Shown: positions 1-9,202, counted from the stretch's first letter. The stretch is DNA of 43,066 nucleotides from Lachnospiraceae bacterium (GCA_015057515.1 SVED01000010.1:1-43066); one strand, 5' to 3'. Numbers and translations are program-made. The notes: generated by a model from the letters alone, not told the origin.

Positions 1-247
1 AACTATCATGCTTTTCAGCAGTAACATTTGTCATAGGTTGGAACCAATGGGTATAGTGAGTTGCTCCATTTTCAATAGCCCACTCCTTCATAGCAACAGC
101 TACAGAGTTTGCCACATCAAGTTGGAGGTGTGTCTCGTTTTGAATTGTCTTTCTAAGAGCCTTATAAACATCCTTTGGAAGCTTATAACGCATTATCTTA
201 TCGTTAAATACGTGACACCCATATAATTCTGGTATGTTTGATTCCAT
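1..247 (-). CDS. glnN: Glutamine synthetase type III, N-terminal part (runs off the window)
   Basis: GSIII makes glutamine from glutamate, ammonia and ATP in the cytoplasm. The 82 visible codons include VFNDKIMRYKLPKDVYKAL and the motif THYTHWFQPMTNVTAEKHD, which is diagnostic of the long (about 700 residue) GlnN family and absent from GSI. The ATG at 245-247 follows an AGGAGG site by seven bases, so the start is secure. The rest of the gene lies beyond base 1. A good promoter sits upstream at 332-359. It is transcribed separately from the signalling operon behind it. Identification is sure; only the N-terminus can be inspected. Confidence 0.93.
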   Translation of the reverse strand, partial: MESNIPELYGCHVFNDKIMRYKLPKDVYKALRKTIQNETHLQLDVANSVAVAMKEWAIENGATHYTHWFQPMTNVTAEKHDS

Positions 248-331
248 TGTAGGTTCCTCCTGATTTCAATAAAATATATAGCGATATACACAAATCCATA
301 AACACTCTATGAATATTTTGCCACTTATGTA

Positions 332-359
332 AGTATACTCGATTTTTTAAAATTTACAA
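332..359 (-). promoter_or_regulatory. Promoter of glnN
   Basis: On the minus strand TTGTAA (354-359) and TATACT (332-337) are separated by 16 bases, a good vegetative promoter. It gives a leader of roughly 80 bases before the glnN ATG. No T-box or glutamine riboswitch was recognised in the leader. Confidence 0.6.
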
Positions 360-407
360 TATTTTTTTATTCAAAGACTTTTTATGTTAAACATTTAACA
401 CATTTGA

Positions 408-2315
408 TTAATTCAAAGTACTATGAATAATCTCTTTCAGTGCCAGTGGCAAGAATGGTTTGGTCAAATAATCATCAACACCATACTTGGATGCCCTCTC
501 AATTGTTTCGATATTTCTGTCTCCAGTCATAAATACAATTGGCATATCATACTTTTCTCTAATCAGCGAAATTATTTCAAATCCATCCATTTCTGGCATC
601 ATAACATCAAGAAGCACCATATCAACTTGTTGTTCTTCAAGCTTTTCTATGGCCTCGTTACCACTTGTTGCACCAAGCACCTCATACATAGGAGAATCTT
701 TTAAAATAATACTAACCATTTTGATATTCATAGGTTCATCATCAACAACCAATATTTTCTTTTGATGAGAATTGCTTTCTTTCAATGCATAATCTTTGTC
801 TTCATCAATCATTTTAAGCATAATGTCCGCTATCTCGGGATCAAATTGGACACTCTTCCCTTTTTCAATTTCGTTTCTGATAACATTCTGTGGCAATGCT
901 TTTCTATAGCTTCTGTTACTAGCCATTGCATCGTAGGCGTCTGCCACACCAATAATTCTTGCTATTTCTGGGATATTTTCCCCTTTAAGGCCATTTGGAT
1001 AACCTGTTCCATCGTATCTTTCGTGATGGAATTTTGCACCATTTTTTACTTTTACATCATCAAAAATATCCTTTAGGATATGGTAACTTGTAACCGGGTG
1101 AATCTTAATCTGCTCGTACTCTTCATCAGTAAGTTTTCCCGGCTTATTTATTACATCTACAGGAATACGTATTTTACCAACATCGTGCAAAAGACCTGCA
1201 TAGTATATTGTTTCCTGTTCCTTTTCCGTTTTGTTCATCCGTCTGGCAATTTCCTTAGAATATTCTGCAACTCTAAGAGAATGCCCATTAGTGTATCTAT
1301 CTTTTGCATCTATTGTTCTAACCAGCGCACGAATAATCTTTTTATTCATGTCCTCTACTTTTTCGTTACTTTGTTTTTCTAACTTAATTGATTCATTTGT
1401 CTTTACAAATGCAAAGGAAAACATAGAAACAATAAGTATAGAAATCACCAAAGACACAACAATATCGCGGCGAAGAATCTTTGTAGCATCTGCGAACAGC
1501 TCAGCATCCTTAATAAACAACACGACTGTCCATGAATCCATGACCCTATCTGTAAAAACAGTATAGGACTCACCCTTCATTTTGGTTCTAAAACAATTAT
1601 CAGTTGTTTCACAGACATCAAGCAATAATGCATTCATCTCTTCATTATCAATGGAATAATTCTCATCTGCCTCTTCTGGCATACCAGCAGCTACAACCAT
1701 TCCATTTTCGTCTATCACAATTCCATATCCCATGCCGTCTATAGCTATATTATCAGCTATTTCCTGAACAGCATCCATTTCAATATCTAAAGAAATAATA
1801 CTCTCCCCATCAGAAAGACTTTTACTCATAGACATCATAACATTTCCTGTCTGCGCATCTACATAAGGAGAGACCAAAATCGGCTGTCCATTTGCTTCCA
1901 CAGCTTCTTTGTACCAGTTTCTTGTTGTAGGGTCATAATTTTCATCTGGAACCCAACCTGCACCATCAATATAAACTCCATAAAAAACTCCGTAAATTCC
2001 TGTAAAATTGTCATCAATTTCCTCTACATATCTTTCTGATTCGTAGGACAAAAATTTACCAATATCCTCTAATGATGCATTATTCTCCATCATAAATTCT
2101 ACTGATGACGCAGTAGTTCTAAGAACTTCAACTCGTCTCACAAAATATCCATCTAATTGTTCTTTACTATGTGCCAGACTACTAGTCCCCAACTCTTCAA
2201 GACTTGTTTCAAGACTTGATTTGAACACCTTATAGTTATATGCAACCATAACAAAGAGAGCTACTATAGTACACAAAATAAATATCATGTACCATTTTCT
2301 ATTTATTTTCTTCAA
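408..2315 (-). CDS. Membrane Cache sensor with HD-GYP phosphodiesterase and C-terminal receiver domain
   Basis: Predicted c-di-GMP phosphodiesterase, 635 residues. Order: TM helix (about 9-27), extracellular dCache/PDC domain (35-275, with the RNWYKEA and PYVDAQTG signatures), TM helix (284-304), HD-GYP domain (325-505; H377-D378 in HDVGKIRIP, HHERYDGTGYP at 430-440) and a receiver domain (519-633; acidic D525/D526, phospho-acceptor D570 in LLDVMMPEMDG, K619). Catalytic residues look complete. REC is usually N-terminal of HD-GYP in response regulators, so this order is unusual. The start is TTG at 2313-2315, seven bases after AGGTG; no ATG fits the ribosome site. It is the last gene of the BMP/kinase operon, 35 bases after the hybrid kinase, and the likely output of that phosphorelay. 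Confidence 0.88.
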   Translation of the reverse strand: MKKINRKWYMIFILCTIVALFVMVAYNYKVFKSSLETSLEELGTSSLAHSKEQLDGYFVRRVEVLRTTASSVEFMMENNASLEDIGKFLSYESERYVEEIDDNFTGIYGVFYGVYIDGAGWVPDENYDPTTRNWYKEAVEANGQPILVSPYVDAQTGNVMMSMSKSLSDGESIISLDIEMDAVQEIADNIAIDGMGYGIVIDENGMVVAAGMPEEADENYSIDNEEMNALLLDVCETTDNCFRTKMKGESYTVFTDRVMDSWTVVLFIKDAELFADATKILRRDIVVSLVISILIVSMFSFAFVKTNESIKLEKQSNEKVEDMNKKIIRALVRTIDAKDRYTNGHSLRVAEYSKEIARRMNKTEKEQETIYYAGLLHDVGKIRIPVDVINKPGKLTDEEYEQIKIHPVTSYHILKDIFDDVKVKNGAKFHHERYDGTGYPNGLKGENIPEIARIIGVADAYDAMASNRSYRKALPQNVIRNEIEKGKSVQFDPEIADIMLKMIDEDKDYALKESNSHQKKILVVDDEPMNIKMVSIILKDSPMYEVLGATSGNEAIEKLEEQQVDMVLLDVMMPEMDGFEIISLIREKYDMPIVFMTGDRNIETIERASKYGVDDYLTKPFLPLALKEIIHSTLN

Positions 2316-2350
2316 AGATATTCACCTCTCTCCAATACCATAACACACTG

Positions 2351-4852
2351 CTACAAAGACTTCATAAGCTTTATCGCTTCTTCCATCGTGGCATCGTATA
2401 TTCTCATAAGTTCATTATGATTTTCCTTAACAAAGGTTATTGCATTTTCATCTCCAGCCAAGTACTCTTTGCCATATTTCTCTATGTCTGCTGCTATTTT
2501 GCTTAAATTTACACCACCAATATTAAGAGATGTAGACTTAACTGAATGAACATATGTAACATAATCCTTCCAGTTGTTTGTTGAATAGCTATCTTCAACC
2601 TGACATTTCTTTTCAACACCATATTCACAATAAACTTCAAGGAAAGACTTGTACATTTCTGTACTCTGAGCACTATATTTCATTCCAACCTTTTGATCAA
2701 TATATTCCTGACGAAAAACATTTTCCTTATTGTTTTCCTCTTCAACATCTATTGTATTATTTTGTTTAACCCTTGTAACCTTATTTTCAGGAATATAGCG
2801 TTGAAGCATCTTTTCCATCTTCCTAGTATCAATAGGCTTACTCAAATAGTCATCAAAGCCATTTGAAAGATACATTTCCTTGACTCCAACAATAGCGTTA
2901 GCTGTCAATGCAATAAAAGTTGTTTCCCGTTTTAGATCCTTATCAATTATCGTTTGCAAGGTTTCAATGCCATCCATTTCAGGCATCATATGGTCTAATA
3001 AAACTACATCATAGGTTTCTTTTATAATATGGTCAATACACTCTTCACCGCTTGTACAGGTAGTCACCTGTATCTTTGTTGACTTGAGCAAATTCTTTAT
3101 TACAAGCAAATTCATTTCATGGTCATCAACAACAAGCACCTTTGCTTCTGGAGCCACAAATCTCTCAGTATACTTTGCATCATTTCCCAAGTCATAACTA
3201 GCATTAAATTCACCTATACATTTTGCATCAGCAATGCCCTGAGATATGAGAATAGTAAACGTAGTTCCCTTCCCATATTCACTGGCAACTTTAATTTCAC
3301 CACCCATATTTAGAAGTAATTTGTGAACTATGGCAAGTCCAAGACCCGTACCTTCAATATTACGATTTTCCTCATAATCAACTCTCTCAAAATCAATAAA
3401 AAGTTTATTTAGGTTAGCCTCTTTTATTCCAATTCCTGTGTCTTTTACTTGAATATTCAAATTCACCCTGTCGTTACATACATTACCATTCACAATCAAG
3501 GAAATACTTCCTTGCTTTGTGTACTTAACTGCATTGTTTAAAATGTTAATCATAATCTGACGAACTTTACCAACATCTCCAATCAATACACTAGGTAACT
3601 TTTCATCAATCCGAAGCAAAAACTCTAATTTTTTTTCCTTTGTCATAGGCTGGATTATGTTGTTTAAATCGGCCAGCAAGCCTCCCAAAGAATATTCATG
3701 TTGCTCTATCTCAACTTTTCCTGCCTCAACCTTAGAAAAATCCAAAATACCATTTATTATTTCTAAAAGGTTTTCGCTGGCACTTTTAATATTGTTTGCA
3801 TATACACGGATATCTTCATCCTTAGCCTCACGTAAAACCATTTCATTCATGCCCATAATAGCGTGAATAGGTGTTCTTATCTCATGAGACATATTGGCCA
3901 AAAATTGACTTTTTGCTCTGTTGGCATTTTCTGCTTCTTCTTTTGCTTCTCTTAACTCATCTCTATCCTTTGCTTTTTCAGCCGTAATAAATAAATATGT
4001 TGCACCAATTATAAAAAGGATAAGTAACAAACCAAACACCCACAAAACTAAGGTTGTGATATATGTTATCCCCTCTGACAAGGCTTTCTCAGGTACAACA
4101 CCGACCGCAAATATTCCATACTGAGCAACTTCTGATACAAACAAGAAATTTCTTCCACTATGCGATTTTACATATGTACTTGCACAGGTAGATACATTCA
4201 TCTTCTTCTTTATATCTTCAAATCCTTTTTTAACATCCTCCGACTCAAGAAATGCCATATCATATTCTTCTGTTGCAAAAGGGATAACAACATTAAAATC
4301 CTCATCTGCCCAGAGTACCTGTCCCTCGCCCTTATAACAATCTATACCAAAAGTATCAACCAAAACATCCTTTTCATATATCTTGTACAGTACATATTTT
4401 ACATTTTCGCCATTGTAAATAGGAACTGAAAACATTACACCGCCATCTTCAGAATAAGATACTGCTTCCTCACCACGAAAAGAATCTCTTATCCCCTCAT
4501 ACTTAGAGGAATCAATTTCTTGTCCTAAAACGACTTTACCATCAAGGGACATTACACCTACTATAATACCCTCCTGCTCCTGTTTCACTATCTGTAACAC
4601 TCTTTCAGATGAATCAATATTATTTGTAACTGCATTTGCAATATTGTTAAGCTGCTCAAACTGTATAACAATAACCTGCTCCATCTGTTCTGAAATGAGA
4701 TAGCCTTGTTCAGCAACCTGATTTTCCATATGCTCAATCAACAGCTGATTCATTTTCATTCCCAGAAGACTGCCAACAACCAGCATAATACCAACTAAAG
4801 CTGCGACACCTAACACAGTTCTTATATTGTTCTTAGCTTTCCTATTCTTCAT
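2351..4852 (-). CDS. Hybrid sensor histidine kinase (HisKA-HATPase-REC-Hpt)
   Basis: Multi-step phosphorelay kinase of 833 residues. TM helix (about 13-32), extracellular sensory region (40-262) without an obvious family signature, TM helix (265-290), coiled-coil linker, HisKA with His323 in SHEIRTPIHAI, HATPase with the N box (ILNNAVKYT), DTGIGI and GTGLGLAIV, REC with Asp620 in LLDHMMPEMDG, and C-terminal Hpt with His769 in HSVKSTSLNIGG. All phosphotransfer residues are present. Chosen start is ATG at 4852, preceded by AAGG; a GTG four codons upstream is possible. It overlaps the preceding BMP gene by 11 bases, so the two are translationally coupled. The BMP proteins may present ligand to its outer domain, and the REC of the HD-GYP protein is the obvious receiver of Hpt phosphate. 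Confidence 0.9.
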   Translation of the reverse strand: MKNRKAKNNIRTVLGVAALVGIMLVVGSLLGMKMNQLLIEHMENQVAEQGYLISEQMEQVIVIQFEQLNNIANAVTNNIDSSERVLQIVKQEQEGIIVGVMSLDGKVVLGQEIDSSKYEGIRDSFRGEEAVSYSEDGGVMFSVPIYNGENVKYVLYKIYEKDVLVDTFGIDCYKGEGQVLWADEDFNVVIPFATEEYDMAFLESEDVKKGFEDIKKKMNVSTCASTYVKSHSGRNFLFVSEVAQYGIFAVGVVPEKALSEGITYITTLVLWVFGLLLILFIIGATYLFITAEKAKDRDELREAKEEAENANRAKSQFLANMSHEIRTPIHAIMGMNEMVLREAKDEDIRVYANNIKSASENLLEIINGILDFSKVEAGKVEIEQHEYSLGGLLADLNNIIQPMTKEKKLEFLLRIDEKLPSVLIGDVGKVRQIMINILNNAVKYTKQGSISLIVNGNVCNDRVNLNIQVKDTGIGIKEANLNKLFIDFERVDYEENRNIEGTGLGLAIVHKLLLNMGGEIKVASEYGKGTTFTILISQGIADAKCIGEFNASYDLGNDAKYTERFVAPEAKVLVVDDHEMNLLVIKNLLKSTKIQVTTCTSGEECIDHIIKETYDVVLLDHMMPEMDGIETLQTIIDKDLKRETTFIALTANAIVGVKEMYLSNGFDDYLSKPIDTRKMEKMLQRYIPENKVTRVKQNNTIDVEEENNKENVFRQEYIDQKVGMKYSAQSTEMYKSFLEVYCEYGVEKKCQVEDSYSTNNWKDYVTYVHSVKSTSLNIGGVNLSKIAADIEKYGKEYLAGDENAITFVKENHNELMRIYDATMEEAIKLMKSL

Positions 4853-5942
4853 AGAATTCCACACCTTCTACATACCAATCCATACTTTTCATAAGTATAT
4901 CATCACTAATAGCTTCACCATAATTACATCTAATTTTTCCTTCTGTATCATATATAACTCCAGAAAATATTGCCATACCATTAATTATATCCTGCTTTGC
5001 ACTTTCTACCCGAGATAACGTATCTTGAGTTACAACTGCTGATATATCTGATAATCCTATTGCATCTTTATCCAAACCAAACCAGTAAGAATTCACCTCA
5101 TTCGACTTACCTTTTTTATAGTCTAATATCAATTCTTTGTATGTGAAATCCCAATGAAACTCCACTGTAGCTAAATACTTTTCCGAAACTCCTTCAGGCA
5201 TTTCATGATATCCAATAGAGTATACGTTATTACTCTCTGCCACTTCCACCACATTTGGCTGATTCTGGTGATATGTAAGAACATCCACATCACACCCGTC
5301 TATTAGCGCTTGTGCTAATCTTTTTTCCTCCTCAGCATCATCCCAAGAATTGCTCCAAGCCACAATTACTCTTGCATTAGGATTCACACTTTGAACTCCC
5401 AACGTAAAAGCATTTATACCACGATTAACCTCGCTGTTTGGCATAGCTGCAACATATCCAATAATACCTGTCTCTGATTGCATACCAGCTATAATACCAG
5501 ACAAATATCTTGCCTGATATATTCTCGCAAAATAACAATTCAGATTGTCTCCATAATATTCAAAGTTTTCGGAGTAAAAAGTAATATCCGGATATTCTTC
5601 TACAACATCTACTACCTCCTCAGCATATCCATAACTGGACAAAATAGTAATATCTATATCTTCTTCTGCGAGTTCGCGTATAGCTATCTCACACTGACCA
5701 GAATTTTCTTTCACATTCTCTTTTACAATTAATTCTACTTCTAATTCCTTACAAGCGGCATCTATTCCCTGATAATGCAGACCATTCCAACCTTGCTCAT
5801 CAGTACTTCCCGACATAATAAAGCCTACTTTTAATTTATCTGCCTTCTTTTCACCTGTAAATACAAACATACTTACCATCGTAGATATGATAATAAGCAT
5901 AACTATCAGCAGGGAAAAACCCAAAAACTTCTTACTCTTCAT
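4842..5942 (-). CDS. BMP/PnrA-family binding protein with uncleaved membrane anchor (second copy)
   Basis: Member of the basic membrane protein family (Med, TmpC, PnrA), which binds nucleosides or other small solutes outside the cell; 366 residues from ATG 5942. Residues 8-28 form a hydrophobic anchor with no lipobox cysteine, unlike typical BMP lipoproteins. Family features: KVGFIMSGSTDEQGWN, RYLSGIIAGMQSETG and EVNRGINAFTLGVQSVNP. A longer frame reaches 6014, but those 24 codons lie inside the preceding gene and the GGAGGG site fits 5942. Clear paralogue of the gene upstream; both end in a WYVEGV..YEE tail. No permease or ATPase gene is adjacent, so a sensory rather than transport role is inferred. 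Ligand unknown. Confidence 0.85.
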   Translation of the reverse strand: MKSKKFLGFSLLIVMLIIISTMVSMFVFTGEKKADKLKVGFIMSGSTDEQGWNGLHYQGIDAACKELEVELIVKENVKENSGQCEIAIRELAEEDIDITILSSYGYAEEVVDVVEEYPDITFYSENFEYYGDNLNCYFARIYQARYLSGIIAGMQSETGIIGYVAAMPNSEVNRGINAFTLGVQSVNPNARVIVAWSNSWDDAEEEKRLAQALIDGCDVDVLTYHQNQPNVVEVAESNNVYSIGYHEMPEGVSEKYLATVEFHWDFTYKELILDYKKGKSNEVNSYWFGLDKDAIGLSDISAVVTQDTLSRVESAKQDIINGMAIFSGVIYDTEGKIRCNYGEAISDDILMKSMDWYVEGVEFYEE

Positions 5943-7029
5943 ATATGCATACGCCCTCCACATACCAGTCAAAAGAATTAAGCATAACTTCATCAGGCAT
6001 ATTTTCACCCTCACCGATTCTTAAGTTTCCTTCTGTATCAACGATGGGGCCATAAAACACATCAAAAGTACCTTCGTCCAACATGGTTCTTTTCTCAGCC
6101 ACAACATCTCCAATACCAGCCTTTACATTATCAGTTAAAGGAGATAAATTGACTAATCCTGTCTCAGAACCTTCCCAGTAATTTCCAGAGTGATACTTCC
6201 CCTGTAAATATTTAGTTATCTCATGAATATAAAAAGTATCCCAATCCCAAACAGCAGCTGTCAAAAAGCTATTTGGATATAAATCGCTATTGTCCATATT
6301 ATATCCTATAGACCATATGCCACTTTCCTCTGCCACATCTAATGGAGCCACGCTATCACAATGCATAGCCAGAATATCAACATCACATTCATCAACTAAA
6401 GTTTGTGCAGCCTGTCTATTTACCTCGTAATCTGTCCACGATTCACTCCAAACTACATAAACAGTAGCATCAGGATTCACAGATTTAACACCAATTGTAA
6501 ATGCATTTATGCCACGATTCACCTCAGATATAGGATATGCAGCTACATATCCTATAGAATCTGTCTCAGTCTGCATTCCGGCTACTATACCACTTAAATA
6601 TCTCATCTGATACATTCTCCCAAAATATGTAGTGATATTGTTTCCCTCTTCTGTACCTGTAGCATGCAAAAACACTATCTCTGGATTTCGTTCCGCAACC
6701 TGCACCATCCACTCACCATAATTAAAAGAATTACATATAATTATCTCGCAACCATCATCAATCATTGTCTGCATAATATCCATACAGTTTTTATCAAAAG
6801 GTACATTTTCCTCATATATTATTTGGAGATTAAGTTCTTCCGCCGTAATGGAAATACCCTCATAGTGAGACTGTCCCCAACCCTTATCATCTATCTCACC
6901 ATTGTAAATAAAACCTACCTTTGTAGTCTTATCTGTTATATCTGTATCAGACTTATTTCCAGTTATAAAGAAAATTCCTATAATTATGATAGTCAATATA
7001 CTGACAGTGATAATAATCAGTTTCTTCAT
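5932..7029 (-). CDS. BMP/PnrA-family binding protein with uncleaved membrane anchor (first copy)
   Basis: First gene of the signalling operon; 365 residues. N-terminal hydrophobic helix (about 3-23) without a cysteine, then a periplasmic-binding-protein fold of the BMP family: KVGFIYNGEIDDKGWGQSHY, RYLSGIVAGMQTETDSIGY and EVNRGINAFTIGVKSVNPD. The ATG at 7029 is preferred over the ATG two codons upstream because AGAGGG stands seven bases before it but only one base before the other. It overlaps the second BMP gene by 11 bases. The anchored form and the absence of ABC transporter genes suggest it captures a ligand for the kinase downstream. What it binds cannot be read from sequence; nucleosides are the commonest family ligand. 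Confidence 0.85.
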   Translation of the reverse strand: MKKLIIITVSILTIIIIGIFFITGNKSDTDITDKTTKVGFIYNGEIDDKGWGQSHYEGISITAEELNLQIIYEENVPFDKNCMDIMQTMIDDGCEIIICNSFNYGEWMVQVAERNPEIVFLHATGTEEGNNITTYFGRMYQMRYLSGIVAGMQTETDSIGYVAAYPISEVNRGINAFTIGVKSVNPDATVYVVWSESWTDYEVNRQAAQTLVDECDVDILAMHCDSVAPLDVAEESGIWSIGYNMDNSDLYPNSFLTAAVWDWDTFYIHEITKYLQGKYHSGNYWEGSETGLVNLSPLTDNVKAGIGDVVAEKRTMLDEGTFDVFYGPIVDTEGNLRIGEGENMPDEVMLNSFDWYVEGVCIYEE

Positions 7030-7068
7030 ACTCATACCCTCTTAATGAAAAATAATCATAAATAATGT

Positions 7069-7104
7069 ATAGACACTTTACCATATCAAAGGAAAAGTGT
7101 CTAT
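7069..7104. promoter_or_regulatory. Inverted repeat upstream of the BMP/kinase operon
   Basis: ATAGACACTTT (7069-7079) is repeated inverted as AAAGTGTCTAT (7094-7104) with a 14-base loop. It lies between the end of the EAL gene and the start of the first BMP gene. No clean T tract follows on the minus strand, so it could be a weak terminator of the EAL gene or an operator of the signalling operon. A TTGATA hexamer lies in the loop (7084-7089), which favours an operator/promoter role. Confidence 0.45.
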
Positions 7105-7149
7105 TTTGTAAATATTTTTTCTGTTATGTCTCCTGAAAACATATCGCAT

Positions 7150-9084
7150 CTATGCCCTATTATGCTTTAATACAAATGCAATAAAATCATCCCTTGGAAT
7201 AGGCTTTGAAAAGTAATATCCCTGTATATATTCACATTGCATATCAGCGAATTTGTTAAGAAGCTGTTCTGTTTCAATACCTTCAGCCACAATCTCCATC
7301 TCCATGTCCTTAAGCATCTTAATAGTATTCTCTAAGACTATAAACATCTTAGGATTATCCTCAGCGTTAACAAAGGTTCTATCAAGCTTTACAATCTTAA
7401 GAGGGAGAGTAGAAACTCTCTGGATATTTGAATAGCCTGTTCCATAATCATCCAATGAAAATTCAATTCCTGCATCATTCAGTTTACCTATATTTTCAGC
7501 CATAATATTCTGAGAATATGACGCCGCCGTCTCAGTTATCTCAAGATTAATCTTATCAGGCGATACATCATAACGCTTAAGTGTTTCTAAAACGAGCTCT
7601 GGTAATTCTTTATGCATACATTGCGCTACGGAAAGATTAATCTCAATATAATCTATTCCCAGCTTGCCAAACCCATCACTTGCAATAAAGCTACAAACCT
7701 CGTCCAACACATATGCACCAATCTTGTGAATGGCACCACTTTTTTCCGCCGCCGGAATAAATATGTCAGGTGAAATAAATCCAAACTTATCATCTACAAG
7801 TCTAAGCAGAGCCTCTGCAGAATTAAATCTCTGCTCTTTAATTGAATAAATCGGCTGATAGTACACGTGAAACTTTTTGTTTGTTATAGCATTTTCTATG
7901 ATTCCATCCAGATTACTATGTAAGTCGTACTGTTCCTTTTTAAATATATATTTGGCATAAACTATCTCACCAGTATAATCATTGTCAACAGAAAAACGTT
8001 CGCCAAAGTACATAAGCGTTTCATAATTATCAAAATCTTCCGGGCATCTGGCTATACATATGTGGGCAATAAGATTTACATCCATATGTTTGATGTTTAC
8101 ACCCCTCTTTAATGCTTTATTAATAACAGACGCTGTTGCTTCTATGTCATTGGCATAATAGGAATCAATAACAAACCTAAAACGTCCTTTATCTAAGTAA
8201 TAAAGATCTGCGTGTAACTTATTTTTCTTGTTTAACTCAGCAAGCTTACCAGCAATCAAACGTAGTAAATCATTAGTTGTGTCAAAACCTAACATATCCC
8301 TTATTGAATTGAAATTAGCTATGTTTATAAGTATGATGTGAACGTGTTTTCCATTTGAAAAGCCCTTTTTTATATCTGCTGTATATCCAGTAAGCTTGTG
8401 AAGACCAGTTATTATATCAACATTTTCCTCAGGACGTTGAATAAGCATAGTTATAAAAAGAAGCCCTACTGTTGTAGCAAACATTTCTACCGGATACCGA
8501 GGATAAAACATCTGAAACACTGTTGCCAATGTCACAAGTCCAAAAACGGACATAAGGGCCCAAAAACGACTTTTTCTAAATAGTTTTTTGTAGTAACAAA
8601 TGTATGAAATACCATAAACGGCGTACATAAATCCCGCTACATAAACCAGCGGAAACCATTCACCTCTTGTGTACACAAAGTTATCATTAAGATAAAATGT
8701 CTTATGATTAAATGCATTTATAACAATCAACACACTTATTATAATGAGTGGTAATGGTAAAACAATAGTATTAAATAAATGATTTCTAATAACATGCCAT
8801 GTATCGGTAAGTGCTACTAAATATGTTATGTATAATGGGATTGTAAGGCTATGAAAGAACAGATATCCACTATGAACAATGTATTTTAGTGTTTCATTGT
8901 GCGCTGAAAGGTTATCTAAAGTAATAGCCCATATATCAAAGATAATTGTCAGAAATGTAATAATAACAGTTGCGAGATAATAGCGATTGACCCTTCCATG
9001 TGTCATTCTACGAGAAATAACAGACGCAAGAATAAGGATACATATAACCAAAGCACAATAGTCAAAATATGCAACTTTTTCCAT
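7150..9084 (-). CDS. Membrane GGDEF-EAL protein, predicted c-di-GMP phosphodiesterase with degenerate GGDEF
   Basis: 644 residues. Six to seven hydrophobic helices fill residues 8-218. The GGDEF domain (about 222-375) has lost its signature: DKGRF stands where GGDEF is expected, so cyclase activity is unlikely, though GTP binding as a regulator is possible. The EAL domain (393-640) keeps EALLRL (from 424), EINLS, LEITET, DDYGTGYSN (from 545), KLDRTF, VAEGIET and QGYYFSKP, hence probably active. A start at 9114 is open, but ATG 9084 has GGGGAGG seven bases upstream and is preferred. It sits just downstream of the lipoprotein gene and upstream of the BMP operon, with its own likely promoter at 9124-9152. 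Confidence 0.88.
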   Translation of the reverse strand: MEKVAYFDYCALVICILILASVISRRMTHGRVNRYYLATVIITFLTIIFDIWAITLDNLSAHNETLKYIVHSGYLFFHSLTIPLYITYLVALTDTWHVIRNHLFNTIVLPLPLIIISVLIVINAFNHKTFYLNDNFVYTRGEWFPLVYVAGFMYAVYGISYICYYKKLFRKSRFWALMSVFGLVTLATVFQMFYPRYPVEMFATTVGLLFITMLIQRPEENVDIITGLHKLTGYTADIKKGFSNGKHVHIILINIANFNSIRDMLGFDTTNDLLRLIAGKLAELNKKNKLHADLYYLDKGRFRFVIDSYYANDIEATASVINKALKRGVNIKHMDVNLIAHICIARCPEDFDNYETLMYFGERFSVDNDYTGEIVYAKYIFKKEQYDLHSNLDGIIENAITNKKFHVYYQPIYSIKEQRFNSAEALLRLVDDKFGFISPDIFIPAAEKSGAIHKIGAYVLDEVCSFIASDGFGKLGIDYIEINLSVAQCMHKELPELVLETLKRYDVSPDKINLEITETAASYSQNIMAENIGKLNDAGIEFSLDDYGTGYSNIQRVSTLPLKIVKLDRTFVNAEDNPKMFIVLENTIKMLKDMEMEIVAEGIETEQLLNKFADMQCEYIQGYYFSKPIPRDDFIAFVLKHNRA

Positions 9085-9123
9085 GCAACAGCCTCCCCTC
9101 GCTAAAAATCCCATATATATTAT

Positions 9124-9152
9124 ATTATGTCACATTTTACAAGTATTTACAA
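9124..9152 (-). promoter_or_regulatory. Promoter of the GGDEF-EAL gene
   Basis: TTGTAA (9147-9152) and CATAAT (9124-9129) on the minus strand are 17 bases apart. The -35 box lies inside one arm of the 9142-9189 inverted repeat, so a protein bound to that repeat, or the folded DNA, would interfere with initiation. Confidence 0.5.
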
Positions 9153-9189
9153 GCAAAACTCCTATCAAAAGTTTTTGCTTGTAAATACT
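9142..9189. repeat. Long inverted repeat, terminator or operator
   Basis: AGTATTTACAAGCAAAACT (9142-9160) recurs inverted at 9170-9189 with one extra T, giving a stem of about 19 bp with a loop of about nine. It directly follows the stop of the lipoprotein gene. A run of T is missing after the stem on the minus strand, so it is not a textbook rho-independent terminator; overlap with the EAL promoter suggests a regulatory role as well. Confidence 0.55.
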
Positions 9190-9202
9190 ATAACACTCCC
9201 AC

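Noticed and set aside
383-398. Palindrome TGTTAAACATTTAACA after the HD-GYP gene
   Set aside because: Seven-pair AT-only stem with two-base loop and no T run; may be chance in AT-rich DNA.
7150-9084. Diguanylate cyclase activity of the GGDEF-EAL protein
   Set aside because: The GGDEF signature is replaced by DKGRF, so only phosphodiesterase activity is supported.
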